From Prochlorococcus sp. AG-469-F22 (lineage in GTDB: Bacteria > Cyanobacteriota > Cyanobacteriia > PCC-6307 > Cyanobiaceae): a stretch of 41,852 nt of DNA. The position numbers and the translations under genes were made by a program. This document shows, piece after piece, positions 35,026-41,852 of this stretch. Within the stretch, counting starts at the first letter, position 1, and each line of letters begins with the position of its first letter. The stretch covers positions 1 to 41,852 of the forward strand of contig QCSC01000004.1 of assembly GCA_003211655.1 (NCBI GenBank), read 5' to 3'. The notes beneath the pieces are model-generated. The model was not told where the DNA came from and searched no databases. It worked only from the letters and a program-made list of their open reading frames with translations.

Positions 35026-36048
35026 ATGAGTTTGTCGAACACATCCACAAATAATAATGGCCGCAATTCTGTACCTAGCGAACGTCTATGGTTAAGATCG
35101 GAACTTATGGGGACCCAAGTCATTACCACTGATACTGGTAGGAGATTAGGGGTTGTAGGTGAAGTGGTTGTTGATATTGATAGAAGAGAGGTAGTTGCTT
35201 TAGGTCTGAGAGATAATCCTCTCACAAGATTTTTGCCAGGTTTACCTAAATGGATGCCTCTTGAAAGTATAAAGCAGGTTGGCGATGTAATTTTAGTGGA
35301 TTCTTTAGATTCTTTGAGCGACGGTTTTTCTCCTGAAAGATATGGGAAAGTTATAAATTGCCAGGTAATTACGGAATCTGGTCAGCTTCTTGGAAGAGTT
35401 CTTGGATTTTCTTTCGATATTGAGACGGGGGATTTAATTTCTCTTGTGATGGGTGCAGTAGGAGTTCCTCTTTTAGGTGAAGGCGTTTTAAGTACTTGGG
35501 AAATTCCTGTAGATGAGATAGTCAGTAGTGGTACTGACAGAATAATTGTTTATGAAGGCGCTGAAGAAAAACTAAATCAGTTAAGTAGTGGATTACTCGA
35601 GAAACTTGGTGTCGGCGGTTCTTCTTGGGAAGAAAGGGAAGCTAATAGGTATACAGCAAATCTTGTTCCAGTGGAGAATCAGCTATTGTCAGGTTCTGAA
35701 TCAGAAGAACAAAATAATTTTATGGCAGAAATTAAAGAAGAAGAATTTATGGAAGAAGAAGAGTATGAAGAAGAACTGGAATATGTAGAAATCGAAACCA
35801 CAAAAGAAAAAATAAATAATAAAAAACAACTTTATTTGGATAATGACTCCTCTGAACAATTAGACAATCAAACTGATGAAGAAAATACGACAGAATTTGC
35901 TGTTCAAAGGCCATCTATATCTAATCGGGCTTCAAAGAGACCTATTCAAAGGTCACAAGAACCTTTAGATATTGAACCTGTTGAAGAGAAAAAAACAGTT
36001 ATAGAAAATCCTCAATCAGAATCTGTAGAAATTGATGATCCTTGGTAA
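35026..36048 (+). CDS. PRC-barrel domain protein with acidic C-terminal tail
   Basis: The 340-aa protein has two PRC-barrel units. The first (about 24-105) reads LWLRSELMGTQVITTDTGRR then VVVDIDRREVVALGL; the second (about 105-180) reads KVINCQVITESGQLLGRVLG, FDIETGDLISLVMG. After a linker, residues 225-340 are Glu/Asp-rich and disordered (EEEFMEEEEYEEELEYVEIE) with several short basic patches. PRC barrels bind partners, as in RimM and photosystem-related proteins. It is well conserved in picocyanobacteria by its look, but function is unknown. It begins 45 bases after smc, probably on the same transcript. Confidence 0.8.
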   Translation: MSLSNTSTNNNGRNSVPSERLWLRSELMGTQVITTDTGRRLGVVGEVVVDIDRREVVALGLRDNPLTRFLPGLPKWMPLESIKQVGDVILVDSLDSLSDGFSPERYGKVINCQVITESGQLLGRVLGFSFDIETGDLISLVMGAVGVPLLGEGVLSTWEIPVDEIVSSGTDRIIVYEGAEEKLNQLSSGLLEKLGVGGSSWEEREANRYTANLVPVENQLLSGSESEEQNNFMAEIKEEEFMEEEEYEEELEYVEIETTKEKINNKKQLYLDNDSSEQLDNQTDEENTTEFAVQRPSISNRASKRPIQRSQEPLDIEPVEEKKTVIENPQSESVEIDDPW

Positions 36049-36059
36049 TTATTTAGCAA

Positions 36060-37328
36060 TTAACTGAATTTTTTGATCGAATTAAAAATTATGTAAGCTA
36101 ATTTTTTTACTGCACCAGTTTTCCCTCGTTGTTTTGATAAATTATCTTTTTGCTCACTTAAATATTTTTTATTTTTTATCAGAAATATAGCTTCATTAGC
36201 GATTTGTTTTGGTGAAATGTTTCCTATTCTTTCTGGAATAATTAACTTGTTAGCTTTTATATTTGGCCATGAAAAAAAATTTTTCTGCTTTAAGTACCAA
36301 TTTTTAATTATAAAAGTGAATAATTTATTGATAAAAGAAATTTTCCCAATTATTCCGAAGATACCGTCCCAAGCGTTCATTACATTCAAATGTTGGGTGG
36401 GTAGAACAACTATCATGGGTAAAGTAAGCGAAGCTAATTCAGCAGTATTTGCTCCAACTGTGGTAATTGCAAGATCACATTTTTTGAGTACTTCATAGCA
36501 AGGGTGTTTATTAATTAAATAAATTTTTGTATTATTTGAGGTTTCAATAACATAATCAAAAACGGAACTTTTAATTTGTTTAATTTGTTTAATTTTGGAT
36601 GAATAATATTTTGATATAGGATTCTTATTACTTTGAAAGAATAAATATTCGCTTGTACTTGTAGTTGGTGCTATGGGAATAATAAAGTTAATATTTTTAT
36701 TATTTTTATTAATATGATCAGCCATTTCAAGAAAGAAAGGAATACCTACCATGAGCTTTGCTTTTTTAGAACCTGGTAGTAAAGCAATCCACTTTTTTTC
36801 TTCAAGATTTAAAGCAATTTCTTTTTTATTCGTAATGTCTGCCATTAAATCGCCAATAATTTTACATTTATATCTATATTTTGAAGGAATGCTTTTCTTA
36901 ACGTTTTTATTCATTGCTGCAATTACATTGTTCCAACGTGGCCATCTTGAAATCCATTCAGCATATGTGATGTTGATATAACCTAATCTTTTTGCTAACA
37001 AAACACTCCAAAATTGATCACCTCCAAGAAAAATAACGATCCCCTTTTTAGGCCATTTTGCATATTGAGCAGGCCTGATTAACAATTTCCAAAAAGTCTT
37101 TGCTTCTGTAACTAATTCAAATTTGTTCCAAGATTTAGCAACTTCATATTCTTTACCAGTAGCATTTGGACACGGTACTAAAACTAATCTTATTGAGAAA
37201 TTCAGTTTATCAATATTTTTCGAAGTATCATTTATCTTATTTAGATAATCCACTACAGGCCTTACCCACGTTGATAATTCCCCAGGCCCATTAGAAATAA
37301 TTACAACTGCAATTGATTTTTTTTTCAT
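36060..37328 (-). CDS. Lipid-A-disaccharide synthase-related glycosyltransferase (LpxB-like)
   Basis: The 422-aa product opens with KKKSIAVVIISNGPGELSTWVRPVVDYL, typical of a cyanobacterial family related to LpxB. Other matching pieces are IVIFLGGDQFWSVLLAKRLG, IALLPGSKKAKLM, and the sugar-nucleotide site CDLAITTVGANTAELASLTLPMIVVLPTQ. The substrate is not known; naming as LpxB would go too far. I start at ATG 37328; ATG 37349 is possible. The frame stays open through the tRNA-Leu upstream, but that part is read-through of the tRNA, not protein. It lies 25 bases downstream of the tRNA, probably on the same transcript. Confidence 0.8.
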   Translation of the reverse strand: MKKKSIAVVIISNGPGELSTWVRPVVDYLNKINDTSKNIDKLNFSIRLVLVPCPNATGKEYEVAKSWNKFELVTEAKTFWKLLIRPAQYAKWPKKGIVIFLGGDQFWSVLLAKRLGYINITYAEWISRWPRWNNVIAAMNKNVKKSIPSKYRYKCKIIGDLMADITNKKEIALNLEEKKWIALLPGSKKAKLMVGIPFFLEMADHINKNNKNINFIIPIAPTTSTSEYLFFQSNKNPISKYYSSKIKQIKQIKSSVFDYVIETSNNTKIYLINKHPCYEVLKKCDLAITTVGANTAELASLTLPMIVVLPTQHLNVMNAWDGIFGIIGKISFINKLFTFIIKNWYLKQKNFFSWPNIKANKLIIPERIGNISPKQIANEAIFLIKNKKYLSEQKDNLSKQRGKTGAVKKLAYIIFNSIKKFS

Positions 37329-37353
37329 TGCAGTCAATCCAAGATACATTAAA

Positions 37354-37435
37354 TGCGGACGGCGAGACTTGAACTCGCAAGGCCTAAGCCACACGCTCCT
37401 TAGACGTGCGCGTCTACCAATTCCGCCACGTCCGC
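37354..37435 (-). tRNA. tRNA-Leu, anticodon AAG
   Basis: An 82-base class II tRNA with long variable arm. The acceptor strands GCGGACG (37435-37429) and its partner (37361-37355) match; the D-arm has GGCGGAATTGGTAGACGC, the standard Leu sequence; the anticodon stem CACGT/GCGTG closes the loop CTAAGGA, giving AAG at positions 34-36; the T-arm reads GCGAGTTCAAGTCTCGC. CCA is not encoded. A34 would need to become inosine, or read CUU directly. The downstream glycosyltransferase gene starts 25 bases later. Confidence 0.97.
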
Positions 37436-37740
37436 AAAGGGTTTTCAAGCACAAGGGTGTTCTTAAACCACTAAGTTATCATACATTAATCGCATTAATT
37501 TGCGATAATATTTTATTAATCTGCTCGGTTTAAATTCTTAAAAGATTTATTTTATATCACTTAGTTTTAAATACTTAAAATGACTGATTTTTTCTATTGC
37601 ATAAATAAATAATTATCCACATATAACGTTTTAGGTTGTATTGTTAATCAATGCATTCTTGAAATTCAAAAATTTTATTGAATACTTTTTAAAGTAATTT
37701 CAATTTAAATTAATTTTTATTTCTTCAATTTAATTTTGTA
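37436..37740. other. Divergent gene-free spacer between tRNA-Leu and accC
   Basis: This 305-base AT-rich spacer has no plausible ORF. On the plus strand TGCGATAAT at 37501-37509 resembles an extended -10 box for accC, which would give a leader of about 225 bases. On the minus strand TATGAT at 37483-37478 could be the -10 of the tRNA. A 6-bp inverted repeat (ATCGCA, then TGCGAT, 37489-37506) sits between these two elements. Beyond that I see only AT-rich sequence with no clear signal. No terminator or riboswitch shape was noticed. Confidence 0.5.
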
Positions 37741-39090
37741 ATGGTTGAAAAAGTTTTAATTGCTAATCGTGGAGAAATAGCTTTACGAATTATCAGAAGT
37801 TGTAGAGAGCTTGATATTGCAACTGTTGCTGTTTATAGCACCGTAGATAAAAAGGCATTGCATGTGCAATTAGCAGATGAAGCAGTTTGCGTTGGAGACT
37901 CACTAAGTAACAAGAGTTATTTAAATATTCCTAATATCTTAGCTGCTGCTACATCAAGAGGAGTTGATGCTATTCATCCAGGTTATGGTTTTCTTGCGGA
38001 GAACGATAAATTTGCAGAAATGTGTAACGATCATGGTATAACTTTCATTGGTCCATCTCCCAATGCTATTAGATCAATGGGAGACAAATCTACTGCTAAA
38101 GAGACAATGGAGAGAGTAGGAGTGCCAACTGTTCCGGGAAGCAAAGGTTTATTATCGAGTGTTGATGAGGCCTACGAAATGGCACAAGAGATTGGATATC
38201 CCGTCATAATAAAAGCCACAGCTGGAGGAGGAGGTAGAGGAATGAGATTGGTTGAAAATAAGGCTAATTTAGAAAAAATGTTTAAAGCAGCCCAAGGAGA
38301 AGCAGAAGCGGCATTTGGAAATGATGGTTTATATATGGAGAAATTTATAAAAAAGCCAAGACATGTAGAAATTCAAATCCTTGCTGACAGGTCAGGTAAT
38401 GTGGTTCATCTAGGAGAGAGAGATTGTTCTGTACAAAGGAGGCACCAAAAATTATTAGAAGAGTCTCCCAGTCCAGCTATAAACCATTCTCTTAGAAAAA
38501 AAATGGGTAATGCAGCCATTGCTGCTGCAAAAAGTATTAGTTATGAAGGGGCGGGAACTGTTGAATTTTTAGTAGATGATGATAATAATTTTTACTTTAT
38601 GGAGATGAATACCAGGATTCAAGTGGAACACCCCGTAACTGAAATGGTTACTGGTGTTGATCTAATCGCTGAACAAATCAAAATAGCTGGAGGTGACAAT
38701 TTAGGATTTACTCAAGATGATATTCAATTAAATGGACATGCTATTGAATGCAGAATTAATGCGGAAGATCCTTCACATAATTTTCGCCCATCTCCCGGAA
38801 AAATAACTGGATGGCTGCCTCCAGGGGGCCCAGGAGTGAGGGTTGATAGTCATGTTTATACTGGTTATGAAATACCGCCATTTTATGATTCACTTATAGG
38901 TAAATTAATAGTCTGGGGTAAAGATCGTAATACTGCTATTAAAAGAATGAATAGAGCTTTAAATGAATGCGCTATAACAGGAATTCCAACAACAATTAAC
39001 TTTCATTTATCCCTTCTCAATAAAAGAAAATTTATGGAAGGCAAAATTCATACTAAATACGTTGAGGAAGAATTATTACCTAACTATTAA
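37741..39090 (+). CDS. accC: Biotin carboxylase subunit of acetyl-CoA carboxylase
   Basis: The 449-aa enzyme carboxylates the biotin on AccB. It has the N-terminal [33 protein letters not shown]-grasp glycine loop [14 protein letters not shown], the [22 protein letters not shown] catalytic region (shown in two pieces: [13 protein letters not shown] and EESPSPA), [20 protein letters not shown] and the ending [12 protein letters not shown]. Starts at ATG 37741 and overlaps nothing. It is a monocistronic unit, far from accB at the left edge. Identity is secure. Confidence 0.97.
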   Translation: MVEKVLIANRGEIALRIIRSCRELDIATVAVYSTVDKKALHVQLADEAVCVGDSLSNKSYLNIPNILAAATSRGVDAIHPGYGFLAENDKFAEMCNDHGITFIGPSPNAIRSMGDKSTAKETMERVGVPTVPGSKGLLSSVDEAYEMAQEIGYPVIIKATAGGGGRGMRLVENKANLEKMFKAAQGEAEAAFGNDGLYMEKFIKKPRHVEIQILADRSGNVVHLGERDCSVQRRHQKLLEESPSPAINHSLRKKMGNAAIAAAKSISYEGAGTVEFLVDDDNNFYFMEMNTRIQVEHPVTEMVTGVDLIAEQIKIAGGDNLGFTQDDIQLNGHAIECRINAEDPSHNFRPSPGKITGWLPPGGPGVRVDSHVYTGYEIPPFYDSLIGKLIVWGKDRNTAIKRMNRALNECAITGIPTTINFHLSLLNKRKFMEGKIHTKYVEEELLPNY

Positions 39091-39107
39091 AGCAATATAA
39101 TGCCTTC

Positions 39108-39413
39108 TTAACTTATACTTTTTAGAATGGCTAATTTGATTAAACCTTGTTGACCAACTAATATTTCTCTTAGAAAACTTATTATTCCTATCCAAATCAC
39201 TGGGCCAACATCGACGCCCCCAATGGGAGGAATCAATTTTCTCGTAACGTTTAAAATAGAACTTGTTGGAATTGCAATTAATAACCAAAAACCTTTATTT
39301 AAATCAACTTTTGGGTACCAAGTTAAAATTAATCTTATTAAAAAGACTAGGGTTAGAAATGATAAAAGAATTCCTAGTGTAAGATCTAAAGCATGTAAAT
39401 AGTTTTGAGACAA
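39108..39413 (-). CDS. YggT-family membrane protein
   Basis: The 101-aa protein matches the YggT/CCB3 family: two transmembrane helices (LGILLSFLTLVFLIRLILTWYP and, near the end, VIWIGIISFLREILV) around the conserved NVTRKLIPPIGGVDVGP. In plastids CCB3 helps attach haem ci to cytochrome b6; in bacteria YggT proteins concern membrane or osmotic homeostasis and cell shape. The role here is not resolved. Start is a TTG at 39413. Convergent with accC (17-base gap) and divergent from psbX. Confidence 0.88.
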   Translation of the reverse strand: MSQNYLHALDLTLGILLSFLTLVFLIRLILTWYPKVDLNKGFWLLIAIPTSSILNVTRKLIPPIGGVDVGPVIWIGIISFLREILVGQQGLIKLAILKSIS

Positions 39414-39472
39414 TGAAATAACAATTGTTTAATCCATCTTAATAAATATCCCATAAGTTAGGATTTAATTCG

Positions 39473-39478
39473 TATTAT
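39473..39478 (+). promoter_or_regulatory. Candidate -10 box of psbX
   Basis: TATTAT lies 25 bases before the GTG start of psbX in the 90-base divergent spacer to the YggT gene. It would give a leader of about 20 bases. No -35 consensus is evident. Motif match only. Confidence 0.3.
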
Positions 39479-39503
39479 AAATTCAGAATTTAATTTTAAA
39501 AAA

Positions 39504-39692
39504 GTGATTCAAATTTCAAATCTAATATTAGCGGCTGATGTTTCCCCAGAAGTGGCTGGTAGTTCTGGCTTCAATATGATAGCGAGTTTCTTCGCAGCAG
39601 CTTTACTTATAGTTATTCCAGCAGCAGCTTTTTTGATCTTTGTTAGCCAAAAAGATTCACTTGAACGTACTTCAGCTACACGTAGACGCTAG
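39504..39692 (+). CDS. psbX: Photosystem II protein PsbX (type 2)
   Basis: The 62-aa product is the PsbX subunit of photosystem II, near the quinone exchange site. It has the core hydrophobic helix [27 protein letters not shown], in two parts here: [15 protein letters not shown] and [12 protein letters not shown], which is the PsbX signature, preceded by the N-terminal extension typical of the picocyanobacterial form ([19 protein letters not shown]). Start is a GTG at 39504. Followed 78 bases later by ycf66 in the same direction. Confidence 0.92.
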   Translation: MIQISNLILAADVSPEVAGSSGFNMIASFFAAALLIVIPAAAFLIFVSQKDSLERTSATRRR

Positions 39693-39724
39693 TTTTTATA
39701 AAACTTTTAAGTAAACTATATATA

Positions 39725-39744
39725 AAGGTGTTTCGTTGCACCTT
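39725..39744. other. Small hairpin between psbX and ycf66
   Basis: AAGGTG (39725-39730) pairs with CACCTT (39739-39744) around an 8-base loop; AAAAAAA follows on the plus strand. On the plus strand there is no U-run after it, so it is a poor terminator for psbX, but it could separate psbX from ycf66 mRNA. Confidence 0.3.
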
Positions 39745-39770
39745 AAAAAAATAAGTTTTGGAGAAAAAAA

Positions 39771-40703
39771 GTGGTCAATGCTAGTCTAAATTGGGCGAGT
39801 ATTGTAGGCATCGTACTAGCTGTATGTGGAGGTGGCCTATATTTTTTGAGGTCATTTAAACCTGCGCTGGCAAGAGATTATGATGTTTTCTTTGCGGCAA
39901 TAGGTCTTTTATGTGGAGGAATATTATTTTTTCAAGGATGGAGATTAGATCCTATTTTGCAATTTGGGCAGTTTTTATTAGCAGGAACGACGGTATTCTT
40001 TGCATATGAAAGTGTTCGACTAAGAGGTGTTGCAACTGACCAAGCAAGAAGATCTTCTTATTTTGAAGATGATCAGATCCCAGATATGCCTAGAAATTCT
40101 TCCAGAAATAGATTTAATGATGATTATGATCAATTTGAGGATTCTGATAGACCTTCTAGAAGATTCAAACCTAAAGATGATGATTTAGAAGATGATTACA
40201 TGGAAGCTAGATCACAAAGGAGAAATATATCAAGAGCTATTCCTGAGTCTGCAGTAAGCAGGAGGCGTCCTTCTTTAAGAGAGTCTAATCAATTTGAGAA
40301 TGAAGAACCTAAGAGAAGAAGAAATCGGTCTGAAGATAATAGGGTGAGTAATGAAGATAGAAGAGGAAGTTTTGGAGAAAGAAGATCATCAAGAAGTGAA
40401 ATTAAAAGAGGCTCTCGGCCATTATCTAATCAAGAAGTTTCTAGAAAATCAAATAATTCCTCTCTTAAGGATGCTTCTACCTCCTCTAATAAACCAACAA
40501 GGTCATCTATAAGATCTCAGACTTCAACAGAAAAAGTAGAAGATGCGTCATTTTCTACAAATATCAATGAAGTAAAAAAGCCTCGTCAAGCAAGAAGCTC
40601 AGCAGCTAGTGCAAGATCAACCTCTAAAAATAAAACTGGAAGGTATACTGTGGGAACAAAAAAAAATAAACCCAGAGATAACAGTTCTAGATTTGATGAC
40701 TAA
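39771..40703 (+). CDS. ycf66: Ycf66-family membrane protein with long disordered tail
   Basis: The 310-aa product has the Ycf66 N-terminal domain: four hydrophobic stretches, including SIVGIVLAVCGGGLYFLRSF, DVFFAAIGLLCGGILFFQGW and FGQFLLAGTTVFFAYESVRLRG (about 1-88). The rest, two thirds of the protein, is rich in Arg, Ser, Asp and Asn with runs such as EPKRRRNRSEDNR and RGSFGERRSSRSE; it is probably disordered and could bind nucleic acid or acidic partners. GTG 39771 is preceded by GGAG at 39760-39763, a good ribosome site. Ycf66 function is unknown. It abuts the hli gene tail-to-tail. Confidence 0.88.
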   Translation: MVNASLNWASIVGIVLAVCGGGLYFLRSFKPALARDYDVFFAAIGLLCGGILFFQGWRLDPILQFGQFLLAGTTVFFAYESVRLRGVATDQARRSSYFEDDQIPDMPRNSSRNRFNDDYDQFEDSDRPSRRFKPKDDDLEDDYMEARSQRRNISRAIPESAVSRRRPSLRESNQFENEEPKRRRNRSEDNRVSNEDRRGSFGERRSSRSEIKRGSRPLSNQEVSRKSNNSSLKDASTSSNKPTRSSIRSQTSTEKVEDASFSTNINEVKKPRQARSSAASARSTSKNKTGRYTVGTKKNKPRDNSSRFDD

Positions 40704-40937
40704 TTAAAATATCCCAGCCCAATTTAGAAATGATTTTTGACTTATTAATTCAATTAAAATAATTGCTAAAAAACCGAGCATTGCAAATCTTCCATTCGTT
40801 ATTTCTGAATAATTGCTCCATCCAAAATTATATCTATCTTCAATTTCAATTGATTGTTCCTCAATTTTAATTTCTTCAGAATTTGTTTTTTCTAGATCCA
40901 TAGCTTCCTGATTATTTTGTTCTTGATTTGAAGTCAT
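40704..40937 (-). CDS. hli: High-light-inducible chlorophyll a/b-binding-like protein
   Basis: The 77-aa protein has an acidic, Gln/Asn/Glu-rich N-terminus (1-35) and one transmembrane helix with the HLIP motif: NYSEITNGRFAMLGFLAIIL, where the Glu/Arg pair and NGR.AM.GF bind chlorophyll. HLIPs protect photosystem II and chlorophyll synthesis under light stress. The gene is 9 bases downstream of the ABC transporter gene, so it may share its transcript, and abuts ycf66. The exact hli number cannot be assigned from sequence alone. Confidence 0.9.
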   Translation of the reverse strand: MTSNQEQNNQEAMDLEKTNSEEIKIEEQSIEIEDRYNFGWSNYSEITNGRFAMLGFLAIILIELISQKSFLNWAGIF

Positions 40938-40946
40938 GATTGTAAT

Positions 40947-41852
40947 CTAATTTTTAAAATTATACTTATCTGTAGTAAATAATTTCCAGTCTCCTTGTCC
41001 ATTTAATTCTAAAATGTTCTCATGAAAATCTTTTAAACTAGGCCTGTGTCCCACGCTTATCAACGATAATTCTCTATCCCTTAATAAATTATATAGTCTT
41101 TTTTCAGTTTTAATATCGAGTGCACTAGTAGCTTCATCTAACACAGCAAATCTCGGAGAATTAAGTAGTAATCTCGCAAAGGCTAATCTTTGCTGCTCTC
41201 CTAATGAAAGTATTCTTGGCCAATCTTGTTTGACGTCAAGGTTGGGATATCTATCAACAATAGAATTTAAGTTTACTTCATTAAGAACAGAAACTAAGTG
41301 GTCATCACTAAATTTGTCAACTTCTGTTGGATAACATAATTGTTCCCTTAAAGAACCCAATAGCATATAGGGTTTTTGAGGTATAAATAGCAAATCACCT
41401 GTCTTTGGTTTTTTAATCGATCCTTGATTGGGTTCCCATAATCCACTGATCATCCTTAACAAAGAGGTTTTGCCACACCCAGATGGTCCTACTACTAATA
41501 ATGATTGATTTGTTTCAATACTCAGATTTAAATTTTTGATAATAGCTTTATCAGACCCAGGTGGGAAAAGGTCGGCATTGTTGATAAGAATAGAAGAATA
41601 ATCAGAAATTATATTTTGATTGTCTATTGGCTTGGTTTGACTGATACTTTCAACTTTTGACTGAAAACCCTCTAATCTTCCAATTCCTGCTGTGAACTTT
41701 GCAAGTTCCTCTATTTGATTAACTATAAAAAATAACGAACCTTCTACCATCCCAAATGCAAAGCTTGCTTGAATAAATCGACCATAATCAATATCTCCTC
41801 TAAAGTAAGGAATTGCCATTATTAGATATGGAAAGAAGTTGCCAGCATAATT
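40947..41852 (-). CDS. ABC transporter, fused permease/ATPase (SbmA/YddA/ABCD type), 3' part
   Basis: 301 residues of the C-terminal part are in the window; the frame stays open to the right edge (NYAGNFFPYLIMAIPYFRGD), so the internal ATG at 41819 is not the start. The end of the ABC_membrane_2 transmembrane domain is seen in YGRFIQASFAFGMVEGSLFF and QIEELAKFTAGIGRLEGF. The ATPase has Walker A LLVVGPSGCGKTSLLRMI, the signature LSLGEQQRLAFARLLL, Walker B FAVLDEATSAL and H-loop SVGHRPSLKDF. Related proteins move fatty acids, cobalamin or peptides; substrate unknown here. Confidence 0.9.
   Translation of the reverse strand, partial: NYAGNFFPYLIMAIPYFRGDIDYGRFIQASFAFGMVEGSLFFIVNQIEELAKFTAGIGRLEGFQSKVESISQTKPIDNQNIISDYSSILINNADLFPPGSDKAIIKNLNLSIETNQSLLVVGPSGCGKTSLLRMISGLWEPNQGSIKKPKTGDLLFIPQKPYMLLGSLREQLCYPTEVDKFSDDHLVSVLNEVNLNSIVDRYPNLDVKQDWPRILSLGEQQRLAFARLLLNSPRFAVLDEATSALDIKTEKRLYNLLRDRELSLISVGHRPSLKDFHENILELNGQGDWKLFTTDKYNFKN

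Noticed and set aside
37329-37454. N-terminal extension of the LpxB-like gene (RGGIGRRARLRSVWL and onward)
   Set aside because: These codons are the tRNA-Leu and its flank read in frame; homologous proteins begin at KKKSIAVV, so the start was moved to 37328.
39076-39288. 70-aa minus-strand ORF
   Set aside because: It shadows the YggT gene in another frame on the same strand and has no protein-like features.

Overview
The window is a gene-dense, very AT-rich stretch of a marine picocyanobacterium, most likely a high-light-adapted Prochlorococcus (strain not assigned). The case rests on photosynthesis genes (psbX, ycf66, a high-light-inducible protein), a Flv1/Flv3 flavodiiron pair, a circularly permuted two-piece tmRNA whose tag reads ANKIVSFSRQTAPVAA, tiny intergenic gaps, overlapping gene ends, and frequent TTG/GTG starts without clear Shine-Dalgarno sites. 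No insertion sequence, prophage, CRISPR array or foreign-looking island was seen; this is mostly streamlined core genome.

Layout. 1-5.6 kb: the 3' end of accB, then pdxA and an NAD-epimerase-like gene on the minus strand, a run of small genes (78-aa membrane protein, HNH endonuclease, secreted 150-aa protein, half-length AbrB-type membrane protein, 65-aa protein) and a class V aminotransferase. 5.6-12 kb, plus strand: cbiD (cobalamin), guaA (GMP), a RecB/Cas4-like PD-(D/E)XK nuclease, a tail-anchored protein of unknown function, a 50-aa ORF and the PBP2 gene mrdA. 12-16.1 kb, minus strand: an apparent operon flv3-flv1-FMN reductase for electron transfer to oxygen. 16.2-26 kb: alternating housekeeping genes alaS, speA, ndk, thiO, gatB, coaE and argJ. 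26-31.3 kb: a ParA-like ATPase overlapping a small membrane protein in another frame, an aldo/keto reductase, a 44-aa ORF, tmRNA, a THUMP-type RNA methyltransferase, a holin-like/helical membrane pair, an orphan 45-aa membrane protein followed by a perfect hairpin, and a standalone LigD-phosphoesterase-like protein. 31.4-37.4 kb: smc, a PRC-barrel protein, a lipid-A-disaccharide-synthase-related glycosyltransferase and tRNA-Leu with anticodon AAG. 37.7-41.9 kb: accC, a YggT-family gene, psbX, ycf66, an hli gene and the 3' part of an ABC transporter.

How the genes fit together: accB and accC supply two parts of acetyl-CoA carboxylase from separate loci; pdxA, thiO, cbiD and coaE make cofactors; alaS, gatB, tmRNA and tRNA-Leu serve translation; smc and the ParA-like protein suggest chromosome handling; mrdA and the LpxB-related gene concern the envelope; flv1/flv3, hli, psbX and ycf66 concern photosynthesis and light stress.

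No obviously new multi-gene defence or mobile system was found. The least explained items are the LigD-PE-like protein, the orphan nuclease, the ParA/membrane-protein overlap, several unannotated-looking microproteins (44, 45 and 50 aa) and the A34 tRNA-Leu.
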